A model generated the notes under the pieces. The model did not search any database. It worked only from the letters and a program-made list of their open reading frames with translations, and was not told the origin of the DNA. Positions 24,875 through 33,674 of a stretch of DNA of 64,000 nt are shown here, piece after piece. The translations under genes were made by a program, and so were the position numbers. The stretch lies in NCBI GenBank assembly GCA_024234675.1, contig JACKNU010000010.1, positions 1-64,000 on the forward strand, written 5' to 3'. Origin of the DNA: Pseudomonadales bacterium. GTDB lineage: Bacteria > Pseudomonadota > Gammaproteobacteria > Pseudomonadales > Halieaceae. Each line of letters opens with the position of its first letter. Position 1 is the first letter of the stretch.

Positions 24875-26014
24875 GTGAAGGTTCTTCACGTTTACAGGAC
24901 GTATTTTCCCGATTCCCAGGGCGGGCTGGAGGAAGTGATACGCCAGATCTGTCTGGCCTCGGGCAAGCACGGGGTCCAGAGCAGGGTGTTCACCCTCAGC
25001 GACGAACCCTTCCCCCACACCCTGCCCCGGGTGGAGGCGGACGTGATCAGGGTGCGCAAGACCTTCGAAATCGCCTCCTGCGGTTTCGCCCTCACCGGCA
25101 TGCGGCGCTTTGCCCGGGAGGTCGAGTGGGCCGATATCGTCCACTACCACTATCCCTGGCCCTTCTCCGACCTGATGTACCTGATGGTGGGCCGGCAGCG
25201 GCCCGCCATATTGACCTATCACTCGGACATCGTCAGGCAACAGTTCCTGCTGTCGGTGTACCGGCCGCTGATGAGCCGCTACCTGGACGCGATGGATATG
25301 ATCGTCGCGACCTCGCCCAATTACTTCGCCACCAGCGAGGTGCTGGCCGGCTACGCGGACAAGGTGGAAGTGATCCCCATCGGCCTGGACGAGCCCTCCT
25401 ACCCGCCCCTGAACGAGCAAAACCGGGACCTGGTCCGGGTCCGGGAGCGCTACGGAGAGGACTTTTTCCTGTTTGTCGGCGTGCTGCGTTACTACAAGGG
25501 GCTGCACATCCTGCTGGATGCGATGCAGGGCGCCGCCTACAAGGTCGTCATTGTCGGCAGCGGTCCGGTGGAGACGGAGTTGCGTCGCCAGGCCATGCGC
25601 CTGGGCCTGGACAACGTCATTTTCGCGGGATTCGTTTCCGATCGCGAGAAAATGGCCCTGTTCCGCCTGTGCCGGGCGGTGGTATTCCCCTCCTACCTGC
25701 GCTCGGAGGCCTTCGGCGTCACCCTGCTGGAGGGAGCCATGAGCTCCCGGCCGCTTATTTCCGCGGAGGTGGGTTCCGGTACCAGTCACGTCAACATCCA
25801 CGGTGATACCGGCCTGGTGGTGCCGCCCGGCAACAGCCGGGCGCTGCGCGAGGCCATGGATGAACTGCACGGGGATGCGGAGCAGGCGCGGCGCATGGGC
25901 GCCAGGGCCAGGCTGCGCTACGAGGAGCTGTTCACCGGTCGCCGCATGGGTGAGCGCTACGCCGACGCCTACCAGCGCATCCTCAGCGCCCAGCCCAGCG
26001 CGGCCTCCGCCTGA
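24875..26014 (+). CDS. Glycosyltransferase family 4 protein
   Basis: 379-residue GT-B enzyme. It starts with GTG and reads VLHVYRTYFPDSQGGLEEVI. The donor-binding half has FFLFVGVLRYYKGLHILLDA and the EX7E-type segment SEAFGVTLLEGAMSSRPLIS. These resemble WcaI/PimB-like mannosyl or related transferases that use GDP- or UDP-sugars. It is first of a dense run of genes with gaps of a few bases or overlaps, up to 38.6 kb. Confidence 0.88.
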   Translation: MKVLHVYRTYFPDSQGGLEEVIRQICLASGKHGVQSRVFTLSDEPFPHTLPRVEADVIRVRKTFEIASCGFALTGMRRFAREVEWADIVHYHYPWPFSDLMYLMVGRQRPAILTYHSDIVRQQFLLSVYRPLMSRYLDAMDMIVATSPNYFATSEVLAGYADKVEVIPIGLDEPSYPPLNEQNRDLVRVRERYGEDFFLFVGVLRYYKGLHILLDAMQGAAYKVVIVGSGPVETELRRQAMRLGLDNVIFAGFVSDREKMALFRLCRAVVFPSYLRSEAFGVTLLEGAMSSRPLISAEVGSGTSHVNIHGDTGLVVPPGNSRALREAMDELHGDAEQARRMGARARLRYEELFTGRRMGERYADAYQRILSAQPSAASA

Positions 26015-26015
26015 C

Positions 26016-27659
26016 ATGGACAGTCCCGAGCTGGTGTTCCTGCATATCCCGAAAACCGCCGGGACCAGCCAGCAGACCATGTTCAACGAGCACTACGGGC
26101 GGGATAAGGTGTTCTGGATTGGCAGGGATTGCGACCCCGACGTGCGCCGCTATCCCGCCGCCGCGATCGCCGGCCGACCCATTGTCGGCGGTCACAAGCA
26201 CCTGGCCTTTTACCCCCGCAGCCTGGACCCGCTGTACTGCGCCCTGGTGCGCGACCCGGTGGAGCGGGCAATCTCGCTGTTCGTCTACTACACCCGCCCG
26301 GAGCTGGCGAACTCGGAGCGCGAGCGCAGGATCCGGGAGGCGCATATCAGTGAGTGGGTCCGGCGCGGCCTGGATCCGGATTCCATGACCGCTTCCATTC
26401 GCAACTGCCGGCCCTTTCGCCGCGAAATCACCAACTTCCAGTGCCGCTACCTGAGTCGCGGTCGCGCCACCTTCGCCAGCGTGCAGAAGAGTTTGCAGGG
26501 CCACGACTTCTTGGTCGGCAGCGTGGCCGCCCACGGGCTGTTCCACGCCCAACTGGCCGAGCTGCTGGACTGGGCGGAGGCGCCGCCGCTGCAGGCCAAT
26601 CGCAGCCGCGACGACTACGCCCGCAGTTTCCTGCAGGACGCCGCCCTGGTAGCCAGGATCGCGGAACTGAACACCGAGGATGAGAAACTGGTGCAGTGGG
26701 TGACAGGTGAACAGCGGGGCCTGTGGCTGGCTATTGGTGAGCGGCGCCGGCGATGCAGGCGCCTGCGGGCCCTGCCCCTGCGGCCCGGGCTGCGCCGGGT
26801 GCGCAACTGGCAGTGGGAGGACGCCCCGGAGCTGTGGCCGCCGCGCGAGCGGGATGTTCTGCCCTGGCCTCTCAGCCGCATGCTGGTGGCCGAGCCCGCC
26901 CGCGTGGTTTACATGCCCTCGCCGGGTCGGGCCGATGCGGGCATAAAGCGCATGATGCTGGAGCTTTCCCGGGTGGCGCACCAGGATGCGCTGCGGCTCC
27001 TGGGCATCGACCGGGTGGTCGGGGAGTACGTCACCGGCCTGGTGCTGGGGGATCGCAGCCCCGCAGAAGTGGAACAAATTGCCGCCGCCGAAGATTATTT
27101 CCGGTTTGCCATCGTCTACGAGCCGGTGGCGCGGCTGGTGGAGATCTACCACAGCCGCTTTGTGACCCTGCGCGAACAGCTGCCCCGCTGGCCGCGCCTG
27201 TATGAATTGCTGGCCGCCGCCCAGGGCAGGGCGGAGCCGGATTGTGCCCTGGGAATCAGCTTTCGCCAGTTTGTCACCACCCTGGCCAGTGGCAAGTACG
27301 CGCACCCCCTGTGGCAGCGCCAGAGTCGCTGCCTGCCCTGGCCCGATACCTGTGACCGGCTGTACCGTCCCGACCAGCTGGCGCTGCTGGAGCGCGACCT
27401 GGCGCGACACTGCGGGGTGAGTGTGCATATCGAGCGTCCGCAGGATGGCGCCGGACTGTGCCCACCCTTCGAGGGCCCGGCCCCTGCCAGCGTGGCCCAT
27501 GCGGATACACCCGCCGGGGAGCTCCCGGCCGATGCCGCACTGTGGCTGGGCGAACTCGTGGACGCGGCGCTTTACCAGCTGATCAGGGCGTATTACCCCA
27601 GGGACTTCAAGTTGTACAATCGCTGCGCAGACAACCCGCTGGAGGAGACGCCCGCATGA
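26016..27659 (+). CDS. Tandem sulfotransferase with degenerate second domain
   Basis: 547 residues. The first half is an intact Sulfotransfer_2 domain: FLHIPKTAGTSQQTMF at 8-23 and CALVRDPVERAISLFVYY near 75-92. The second half repeats the layout: VVYMPSPGRADAGIKRMM near 298-315 stands where HIPKTAGTS should be, and IVYEPVARLVEIYHSRF near 366-382 where VRDPxERLxSxY should be. The P-loop Lys and Thr/Ser and the 3'-phosphate Arg are lost, so the second copy should not bind PAPS and may bind the acceptor. ATG 26016 lies 1 base after the stop of the glycosyltransferase; its stop overlaps the next gene by 4 bases. The internal duplication is my reading of the motifs. Confidence 0.75.
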   Translation: MDSPELVFLHIPKTAGTSQQTMFNEHYGRDKVFWIGRDCDPDVRRYPAAAIAGRPIVGGHKHLAFYPRSLDPLYCALVRDPVERAISLFVYYTRPELANSERERRIREAHISEWVRRGLDPDSMTASIRNCRPFRREITNFQCRYLSRGRATFASVQKSLQGHDFLVGSVAAHGLFHAQLAELLDWAEAPPLQANRSRDDYARSFLQDAALVARIAELNTEDEKLVQWVTGEQRGLWLAIGERRRRCRRLRALPLRPGLRRVRNWQWEDAPELWPPRERDVLPWPLSRMLVAEPARVVYMPSPGRADAGIKRMMLELSRVAHQDALRLLGIDRVVGEYVTGLVLGDRSPAEVEQIAAAEDYFRFAIVYEPVARLVEIYHSRFVTLREQLPRWPRLYELLAAAQGRAEPDCALGISFRQFVTTLASGKYAHPLWQRQSRCLPWPDTCDRLYRPDQLALLERDLARHCGVSVHIERPQDGAGLCPPFEGPAPASVAHADTPAGELPADAALWLGELVDAALYQLIRAYYPRDFKLYNRCADNPLEETPA

Positions 27660-28246
27660 CTGGCCCGGCCGATCGCCTGGAAGCGCTGATCAGGCAGCGT
27701 ATCCACCAGAACCGCTACGAACGCAGCGACACCCCGCGCCTGGGGGGCTTGCGCTTCACCCCGCTGCAACTGCCCCCCGGCGGCGGCACGCCAGGGCGGG
27801 ACTACCAGCGACAGCGCTGGTCGGTGGGGGAGTTGCTGGCTCATTACGACCGCCAGTTCGTGCAGAACGCCTACCTGGTGCTGCTCAAGCGCGACGCCGA
27901 TGTCGAGGGCCTTACCGGCAGGCTGCAAAAGCTGCAAAGTGGCGAGATGACGCGCCTGGAGCTGCTGTTCAGGCTGCGCTATGGCCCCGAGGGGAAGCAG
28001 CATGGGACCCAGGTCAGGGGTTTGCTGCGGGCTTTCGCCATAGAGCGGGCCTGTCGCATACCGGTGCTGGGCGCGCTGCCGCGCTACCTGCGGGCACTGG
28101 TCTACCTGCCGCGCATGCAGCGCGATTTAGAGGAACTGCGGGGTCTCATCGCCATGCACAAGAACGCGCTGGACGACCGGGATCGCGCCATAGTGGACTT
28201 CCAGAACGAACAGTTGGCGAACATCGTGCGCCACCTGGACAGCTGA
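27656..28246 (+). CDS. DUF4214-like protein of glycan loci
   Basis: 196 residues, no signal peptide and no membrane helix. The core FVQNAYLVLLKRDADVEGLT, followed by a LQSGEMTRLELLFRLRYGPEG-type stretch, fits the DUF4214 pattern (xxYxxLLxRxxDxxGLxxW), often attached to glycosyltransferases or secreted repeats. The C-terminus is a helix with acidic and basic pairs (MHKNALDDRDRAIVDF) that looks like the repeats of the coiled-coil sulfotransferase at 19-20 kb. Function is unknown. The gene overlaps its upstream neighbour by 4 bases, so it is part of the locus. Confidence 0.65.
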   Translation: MTGPADRLEALIRQRIHQNRYERSDTPRLGGLRFTPLQLPPGGGTPGRDYQRQRWSVGELLAHYDRQFVQNAYLVLLKRDADVEGLTGRLQKLQSGEMTRLELLFRLRYGPEGKQHGTQVRGLLRAFAIERACRIPVLGALPRYLRALVYLPRMQRDLEELRGLIAMHKNALDDRDRAIVDFQNEQLANIVRHLDS

Positions 28247-28271
28247 GGACAGACAAGCCAGTGACGACCGC

Positions 28272-29321
28272 ATGAATGTACTGATACTCAATACCCAGGT
28301 GCCGTTCTGCTACGGCGGCGCCGAGGTGCTGGCCGAGGACCTGCAGGCGCAGCTGCGCCTGGCGGGGCACCGGGCGGAAATCCTGACCCTGCCCTTCAAG
28401 TGGTATCCGCAGCAGACCCTGGCCAATACCATCCTGGCCAGCAAGCTGATGGACGTGAGCAATTTCAACGGCGTGAACATCGACCGGGTAATCGCCCTGA
28501 AATTTCCCATGTGGCTGATACCCCATCCCGCCATGTCGCTGTGGATACTGCACCAGCACCGGGGCGCTTACGACCTGTGGGATTCCAGCCTGTCAGACCT
28601 GGCCGCCATGCCCGACGGGCTGGCCCTGCGCGACCTCATTCGCCGGGAGGATACCGCGGCGATACAGGCCTGCCGCAATGTCTGTACCATTTCCCGCAAT
28701 GTCACCGGCCGGCTCAAGCAGTACAATCGCATCGACTCTGAGGTGCTGTATCCCCCGCCGCGCGCCATGGAGCGATTCCGGGTAGACGGCTACGGCGATT
28801 ACTTTTTCTTTCCCAGCCGCATCACCCCGATCAAGCGCCAGGAGTTGGTGGTCGAGGCCCTGGCGCATGTGCCCGAGCCGGTGAAAGTCGTGTTCGCCGG
28901 CGAGCCCGACAGTCCCCAGTACCTCGACAAGCTCAAGAGCCGCGTCCGGGAGTTGGGGGTGGAGGCCAAGGTGGAGTGGCGGGGCAGGATTCCGGAGGAA
29001 GAGAAGTTCGACCTCTACGCCGGGGCGCTGATGGTGATTTTCACCCCGGTGGACGAAGACTACGGCTACGTCACGCCCGAGGCCATGCTCTCCTCCAAGG
29101 CGGTCCTGACCCTGGACGATGCCGGCGGCGCCACCGAATTCGTGGTGCATGAGCAGTGTGGCCTCACGGTCCCCGCCGATCCCCGCGCCCTGGCCCTGGC
29201 GATCAGCCGGGTATGGAACGACCGCCAGGAGGCCGAGCGCCTGGGCGCAGCGGCCCGCAAGCGCATCGACACCATAGACCTGTCCTGGGACAAGATCCTG
29301 CAGAGCCTGCTGCGCTCATGA
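28272..29321 (+). CDS. Glycosyltransferase family 4 protein
   Basis: 349-residue GT-B protein. MNVLILNTQVPFCYGGAEVL opens the acceptor half. The donor half has FFFPSRITPIKRQELVVEAL, KVVFAGEPDSPQY and a nucleotide-sugar site around YGYVTPEAMLSSKAVLTLDD. It overlaps the following glycosyltransferase by 4 bases. No sugar assignment is possible. Confidence 0.85.
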   Translation: MNVLILNTQVPFCYGGAEVLAEDLQAQLRLAGHRAEILTLPFKWYPQQTLANTILASKLMDVSNFNGVNIDRVIALKFPMWLIPHPAMSLWILHQHRGAYDLWDSSLSDLAAMPDGLALRDLIRREDTAAIQACRNVCTISRNVTGRLKQYNRIDSEVLYPPPRAMERFRVDGYGDYFFFPSRITPIKRQELVVEALAHVPEPVKVVFAGEPDSPQYLDKLKSRVRELGVEAKVEWRGRIPEEEKFDLYAGALMVIFTPVDEDYGYVTPEAMLSSKAVLTLDDAGGATEFVVHEQCGLTVPADPRALALAISRVWNDRQEAERLGAAARKRIDTIDLSWDKILQSLLRS

Positions 29322-30577
29322 AGATCGGCTGGTATTCACCGCTTGACCCCGCCGCCAGCGAGATTGCCCGCTACAGCGAGCAGTTGCTGCCCTACCTGCG
29401 GCAGTTCGCCGAGGTAGTGGCCGTGGCAGACGGTGCCGACGGGACCGCGCCGGTAATGCAGATGGCCGCTGCCGGTGTGGCCGCCCTGCCTGTCTATCAT
29501 ATCGGCAACAACCCCCTGCACCTGCCCATCTACCAGCGCTCGCTGCAGGAGCCGGGGCTGGTGGTGTTGCACGACCTGAGCCTGGTCGACCTGGCACGGC
29601 ATCTCTCGCACCAGCTGGAGCGCCCCGAATTGTGGAAGGACATGATGTGCCGCCAGTACGGGGACGAGGTGCGGGCGCTGGTCAATCGCAGTGAGAAGTC
29701 GCTGGCCGATTACAATGAAATGGTCGCCAACTACCCGCTGTTCCAGCCCTTCGTGGCCGGCGCCCTGGGGGTGCTGGTGCACTCGCGCTACGCCCTGGAT
29801 GCCCTGCAGCGCCAGTTGGCACCGGGAACCCCGCTGCTGCGCCTCAACCTGCCCGCCCCCCCGCCGGGTGAGGGGCCTGCCCCGGTTGCGGTATCCGACC
29901 CCCTGCGCTTTGTTTTTTGCGGTCACGTGGGGCCCAATCGCCGCCTGGTGGAATTTCTCCAGGCCTGGGGCTCGCTGCCGTCGCCCCAGCGCATTACCCT
30001 GGACCTGTACGGGAATATCAGCAGCAGCCGGCAATTGTTGCAACACGCCGGCCAGTTCGGGGTCCAGCAATATATCCGCATCAACGGCTATGTCAGCGAT
30101 GCCGAACTGGAGCGGGCGTTACAAAGCGCCGACTTCGCTATAAACTTGCGCTGGCCAACCATGGGCGAGGCCTCCGCCAGCCAATTGCGCTACTGGACCG
30201 CCGCCCTGCCCACGCTGGTCAGCGATGTGGGCTGGTACGCCGAGCTGCCCGCGGACAGTGTCTGCAGAATCTCGGTGGGCAACGAGGCCGGGGATTTGCG
30301 GGCCCTGCTGGAGGACGCACTGGCATCCCGGGACAAGTACCGGCAGGTGGGCCTGCAGGGCCAGGCGCGCTTGCGGGAGGCGCACAACCCGGAGTATTAC
30401 GCTCGCGAGTTGCTCGCTTTCGCCGCCCGGCTCAGTGACGGCCGCCTGGCATACAGGACACTGGAGCGGGAGCTGGTCCCGATGGTCGCCTCCATGTGCG
30501 AAAAAGAAACCGATACATGCCTGTTCCGGGATGCGCTGGAGACCGCGGTCGCCACCTTCCTGCCGGAGCGGGCCTGA
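29318..30577 (+). CDS. Glycosyltransferase (GT-B, GT4-like)
   Basis: 419 residues from ATG 29318, which overlaps the previous stop by 4 bases. It begins MKIGWYSPLDPAASEIARYS, typical of GT-B proteins in O-antigen and S-layer glycan loci. The donor half has LRFVFCGHVGPNRRLVEFLQ and ADFAINLRWPTMGEASASQL. The usual EX7E is reduced to a GEAS segment, as in a subset of GT4. gmd follows after 15 bases. Confidence 0.8.
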   Translation: MKIGWYSPLDPAASEIARYSEQLLPYLRQFAEVVAVADGADGTAPVMQMAAAGVAALPVYHIGNNPLHLPIYQRSLQEPGLVVLHDLSLVDLARHLSHQLERPELWKDMMCRQYGDEVRALVNRSEKSLADYNEMVANYPLFQPFVAGALGVLVHSRYALDALQRQLAPGTPLLRLNLPAPPPGEGPAPVAVSDPLRFVFCGHVGPNRRLVEFLQAWGSLPSPQRITLDLYGNISSSRQLLQHAGQFGVQQYIRINGYVSDAELERALQSADFAINLRWPTMGEASASQLRYWTAALPTLVSDVGWYAELPADSVCRISVGNEAGDLRALLEDALASRDKYRQVGLQGQARLREAHNPEYYARELLAFAARLSDGRLAYRTLERELVPMVASMCEKETDTCLFRDALETAVATFLPERA

Positions 30578-30592
30578 CACAGGAATCAAGCA

Positions 30593-31627
30593 ATGAAGAA
30601 TGCTGTAGTCACCGGTATCTCCGGGCAGGATGGCGCTTACCTGGCCAGGCTGCTGCTGGACAAGGGGTACCGGGTATGGGGCGCCACACGCCGCACCAGT
30701 TCGGTCAACCACTGGCGGCTGGAGGAGGTGGGCGTGCTCGGCCACGAGAACCTGGAACTGGTGGACTACGACCTGACCGATCCCGGTGCCGCGATCCGCT
30801 TGCTGGAGCGCAGTCAAGCCGACGAGGTGTTCAACCTCGCGGCCCAGAGTTTCGTCGGCGTGTCCTTCGACCAGCCCGCCACCACCGCGGCCATCACCGG
30901 AATCGGCGCGGTGCACCTGCTGGAGGCCATCCGCGTCGTGAACCCCGGCATCCGCTTTTACCAGGCCTCCACCTCGGAGATGTTCGGCATGGTGCAGGCG
31001 GTGCCCCAGGATGAGAGCACGCCCTTCTATCCCCGCAGTCCCTACGGGGTCGCCAAGCTGTACGCCCACTGGATGACGGTCAATTACCGCGAGTCTTACG
31101 ATATTTTTGGCTGCAGCGGCATCCTGTTCAACCACGAGTCGCCGCTGCGGGGGCGCGAGTTCGTCACCCGCAAGATCACCGATGCGGTAGCCCGTATCGA
31201 GCTGGGCCTGCTGGATACCCTGCAACTGGGCAACCTGGATGCCAAGCGCGACTGGGGATTTGCCGGCGACTATGTCGACGGCATGTGGCGCATGTTGCAG
31301 CAGGAGCAGCCGGATACCTATGTGCTGGCCACCAACCGCACCGAGAGCGTGCGGGATTTTGTGGAGATGGCCTTCAGGTCCGTGGGCAGAACCCTGCGCT
31401 GGGAGGGGACCGCGGAGCGTGAGCGCGGTCTGTGCGCGCAGACCGGCAAGGAAATCGTCGCGGTAAACCCGGCATTCTACCGCCCCGCGGAGGTGGACCT
31501 GCTGATCGGCGACCCCGCCAAGGCGCGCCGGGAGCTGGGCTGGGAGCCCGTGGTGACCCTCGAGGAATTGTGCGACATGATGGTGAAGGCCGACCTGGCC
31601 CGGGTCGAACGCGGGGTGTCTTTCTAG
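30593..31627 (+). CDS. gmd: GDP-mannose 4,6-dehydratase
   Basis: 344 residues, the usual Gmd length. The Rossmann motif is GISGQDGAYLARLLL near residue 7. The catalytic set is the Thr in QASTSEMFG with Glu, and Tyr/Lys in SPYGVAKLYAHWM. FNHESPLRGREFVTRKI is a Gmd signature. It converts GDP-D-mannose to GDP-4-keto-6-deoxymannose in the cytosol. The reductase gene follows after 2 bases. A good Shine-Dalgarno (CAGGAA) precedes the ATG. Confidence 0.95.
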   Translation: MKNAVVTGISGQDGAYLARLLLDKGYRVWGATRRTSSVNHWRLEEVGVLGHENLELVDYDLTDPGAAIRLLERSQADEVFNLAAQSFVGVSFDQPATTAAITGIGAVHLLEAIRVVNPGIRFYQASTSEMFGMVQAVPQDESTPFYPRSPYGVAKLYAHWMTVNYRESYDIFGCSGILFNHESPLRGREFVTRKITDAVARIELGLLDTLQLGNLDAKRDWGFAGDYVDGMWRMLQQEQPDTYVLATNRTESVRDFVEMAFRSVGRTLRWEGTAERERGLCAQTGKEIVAVNPAFYRPAEVDLLIGDPAKARRELGWEPVVTLEELCDMMVKADLARVERGVSF

Positions 31628-31629
31628 GC

Positions 31630-32526
31630 ATGGCCGCCCGGGCGCTGGTGACAGGCCTGTCCGGTTTTACCGGACGCTACCTCGCGTTGGAGCTGGAGGC
31701 GCTGGGCTACGAGGTGCACGGCCTGGGGCAGGGCGAGTCCAGCGCGCCGCGCTGTCACCGTGTCGACCTGCGCGACCTGGTGGGACTCACCGGGATAGTG
31801 AAGGCGATACAGCCGCAGGTGGTGGTCCACCTGGCGGCGATAGCCTTCGTCGCCCACGGCGATGCCAGCGATATCTATACCAGCAATATCGTCGGCACCC
31901 GCAACCTGCTGGCCGCCCTGGCGGCCTGTGAGCGCCGCGCGCAGAAAGTGCTGTTGGCCAGCAGTGCGAACGTGTACGGCAACGCCGCCGTCACCCTGCT
32001 GGACGAAAACTGTCCGGCGCAGCCCGCCAATGATTACGCGGTGAGCAAGTACGCCATGGAGCTGATGTCCCGGCACTGGCGCGAGGCGCTGCCCATTGTG
32101 ATTGCCCGCCCCTTCAACTACACCGGCGTGGGCCAGTCCAGATCCTTCCTGCTGCCCAAGCTGGTGGACCATTTCGCCCGGCGCGAGGCGCGGGTCGAGC
32201 TCGGCAACATCGACGTCTACCGGGATTTTTCCGATGTGCGCATGGTGGCCAATGCCTATGCCCGGCTGCTGGCCGCCGGCGTGCCCGGCGAGGTCTACAA
32301 CGTCTGTTCCGGGGAGACCCACTCCATCGAGGACGTGCTGGGTATGCTGGCGCGGATAGCGGGGTACGAGATCCAGGTGGATATCAACCCGGCCTTCGTG
32401 CGCGCCAATGAGGTGCGGCGGCTGGCGGGTTCCAACAGGCGCCTGTGCGAGGCCATAGGCGATATCGAGCATATTCCGCTGGCGGCGACGCTGGAGTGGA
32501 TGTACCGCAGCCAGACCTGCGCGTGA
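31630..32526 (+). CDS. rmd: GDP-6-deoxy-D-mannose reductase
   Basis: 298-residue extended SDR. It opens ALVTGLSGFTGRYLALEL; Ser and Tyr/Lys of the active site lie in SSANVYGN and YAVSKYAMEL. ARPFNYTGVGQSRSF, GNIDVYRDFSDVRMVANAY and VYNVCSGETHSIEDVL follow the pattern of Pseudomonas Rmd rather than the fucose synthase Fcl. With Gmd it should make GDP-D-rhamnose, so the glycan probably contains D-rhamnose. The gene overlaps the next glycosyltransferase by 4 bases. Confidence 0.8.
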   Translation: MAARALVTGLSGFTGRYLALELEALGYEVHGLGQGESSAPRCHRVDLRDLVGLTGIVKAIQPQVVVHLAAIAFVAHGDASDIYTSNIVGTRNLLAALAACERRAQKVLLASSANVYGNAAVTLLDENCPAQPANDYAVSKYAMELMSRHWREALPIVIARPFNYTGVGQSRSFLLPKLVDHFARREARVELGNIDVYRDFSDVRMVANAYARLLAAGVPGEVYNVCSGETHSIEDVLGMLARIAGYEIQVDINPAFVRANEVRRLAGSNRRLCEAIGDIEHIPLAATLEWMYRSQTCA

Positions 32527-33674
32527 AAATCCTGCTCGACGTCTCCGCTGTCAGCCTGCCGTTGTCCGGCATCGGCAGATATACCCTGGAACTCGCGGGG
32601 CATCTGCCCCATTGCCCGGGGGTGGAGGAGGTGGTCTACCTGGCGGGGGACCGGGTGCAGGCCGATTTTGATCCCGCCGCGATCCCGCCGCCACCCCCGG
32701 CCAGCCGTTTCCGCCAGTGGCTCAAGCCACTGCTGCCCTACAAACTGCTGCTGGGGCCCTACCGCCGGCGCAGGGCCAGGGCCCTGGCGGCGAGCCTGCA
32801 CGACTACCGGGATTACCTGTTCCATTCCCCCAATTTCAGCCTGCCCCCCGTGGAGGGCAGAGCGGTGGTTACCCTGCACGACCTGTCGGTGTTTCACTTT
32901 CCCCAGTTTCATCCCCGTGACCGGGTCAACTACCTGCGGGACCAGATCGCCCACTCCATAGCGCGCGCCGATCATCTGGTCACCGACTCCGCCTTCGTGC
33001 GCGGCGAGCTGCTGCAGTTGTTCGGGTTGCCCGCCGACCGGGTGACCGCTGTGCCCCTGGGGGTGGACGCCGCTTTCAGGCCGCGCCCGGTGGGGGACCT
33101 GCAGGCCGTGATGGCCCGCTATGGCCTGCGGGCCGGTGCCTACCTGCTGAGCGTGGGCACCATAGAGCCGCGCAAGAACCTCGCGGCCCTGCTGCGTGCC
33201 CACCAGGGGCTGGACCGGGCACAGCGGCGGCAGTACCCGCTGGTTATCGCCGGCGCCTACGGCTGGAACAGCGGGCCGTTGCTGGCGCAGCTTGAACAAC
33301 TGCGCGGCGCCGGTGAGCTCATCTACCTGGACTATGTGCCCGAGCCGGACCTGCCCGCGCTGTACGCCGGTGCCGCGGCTTTCTGTTACCTGTCCTTCTA
33401 CGAGGGTTTTGGCCTGCCGGTGCTGGAGGCCATGGCCAGCGGCGTGCCGGTGATCTGCGCCAGTGGCTCCGCCCTGGATGAGTTGTGCGCGGGCAGTGCG
33501 GAGCAGGCGGAACCCCACGACGATGCGGCGATACTGGCTAGCCTGAAAAAAGTCCTGGACGATCCCGCCTGGCGCAGCGAGGCCACCGAGCGAGGGCTGG
33601 CGCGGGCCGCCACCTTCACCTGGCAAAATAGTGCCCGCCAGCTGGCAACGCTGTTTGCGGAGCTGGCGGCATGA
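32523..33674 (+). CDS. Glycosyltransferase family 4, rhamnosyl/mannosyltransferase-like
   Basis: 383-residue GT-B enzyme beginning with GTG: KILLDVSAVSLPLSGIGRYT, as in WbpY/WbdB-type mannosyl- and rhamnosyltransferases. The donor half contains LLSVGTIEPRKNLAALLRAH and SFYEGFGLPVLEAMASGVPV (EX7E). Adjacent to gmd/rmd and overlapping rmd by 4 bases, it is a good candidate for using GDP-D-rhamnose. The next gene is a related copy. Confidence 0.87.
   Translation: MKILLDVSAVSLPLSGIGRYTLELAGHLPHCPGVEEVVYLAGDRVQADFDPAAIPPPPPASRFRQWLKPLLPYKLLLGPYRRRRARALAASLHDYRDYLFHSPNFSLPPVEGRAVVTLHDLSVFHFPQFHPRDRVNYLRDQIAHSIARADHLVTDSAFVRGELLQLFGLPADRVTAVPLGVDAAFRPRPVGDLQAVMARYGLRAGAYLLSVGTIEPRKNLAALLRAHQGLDRAQRRQYPLVIAGAYGWNSGPLLAQLEQLRGAGELIYLDYVPEPDLPALYAGAAAFCYLSFYEGFGLPVLEAMASGVPVICASGSALDELCAGSAEQAEPHDDAAILASLKKVLDDPAWRSEATERGLARAATFTWQNSARQLATLFAELAA

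Noticed and set aside
25803..26015. Long N-terminal extension of the tandem sulfotransferase
   Set aside because: It overlaps the end of the upstream glycosyltransferase in another frame and is Pro/Arg-rich; ATG 26016 gives the P-loop at the expected place.
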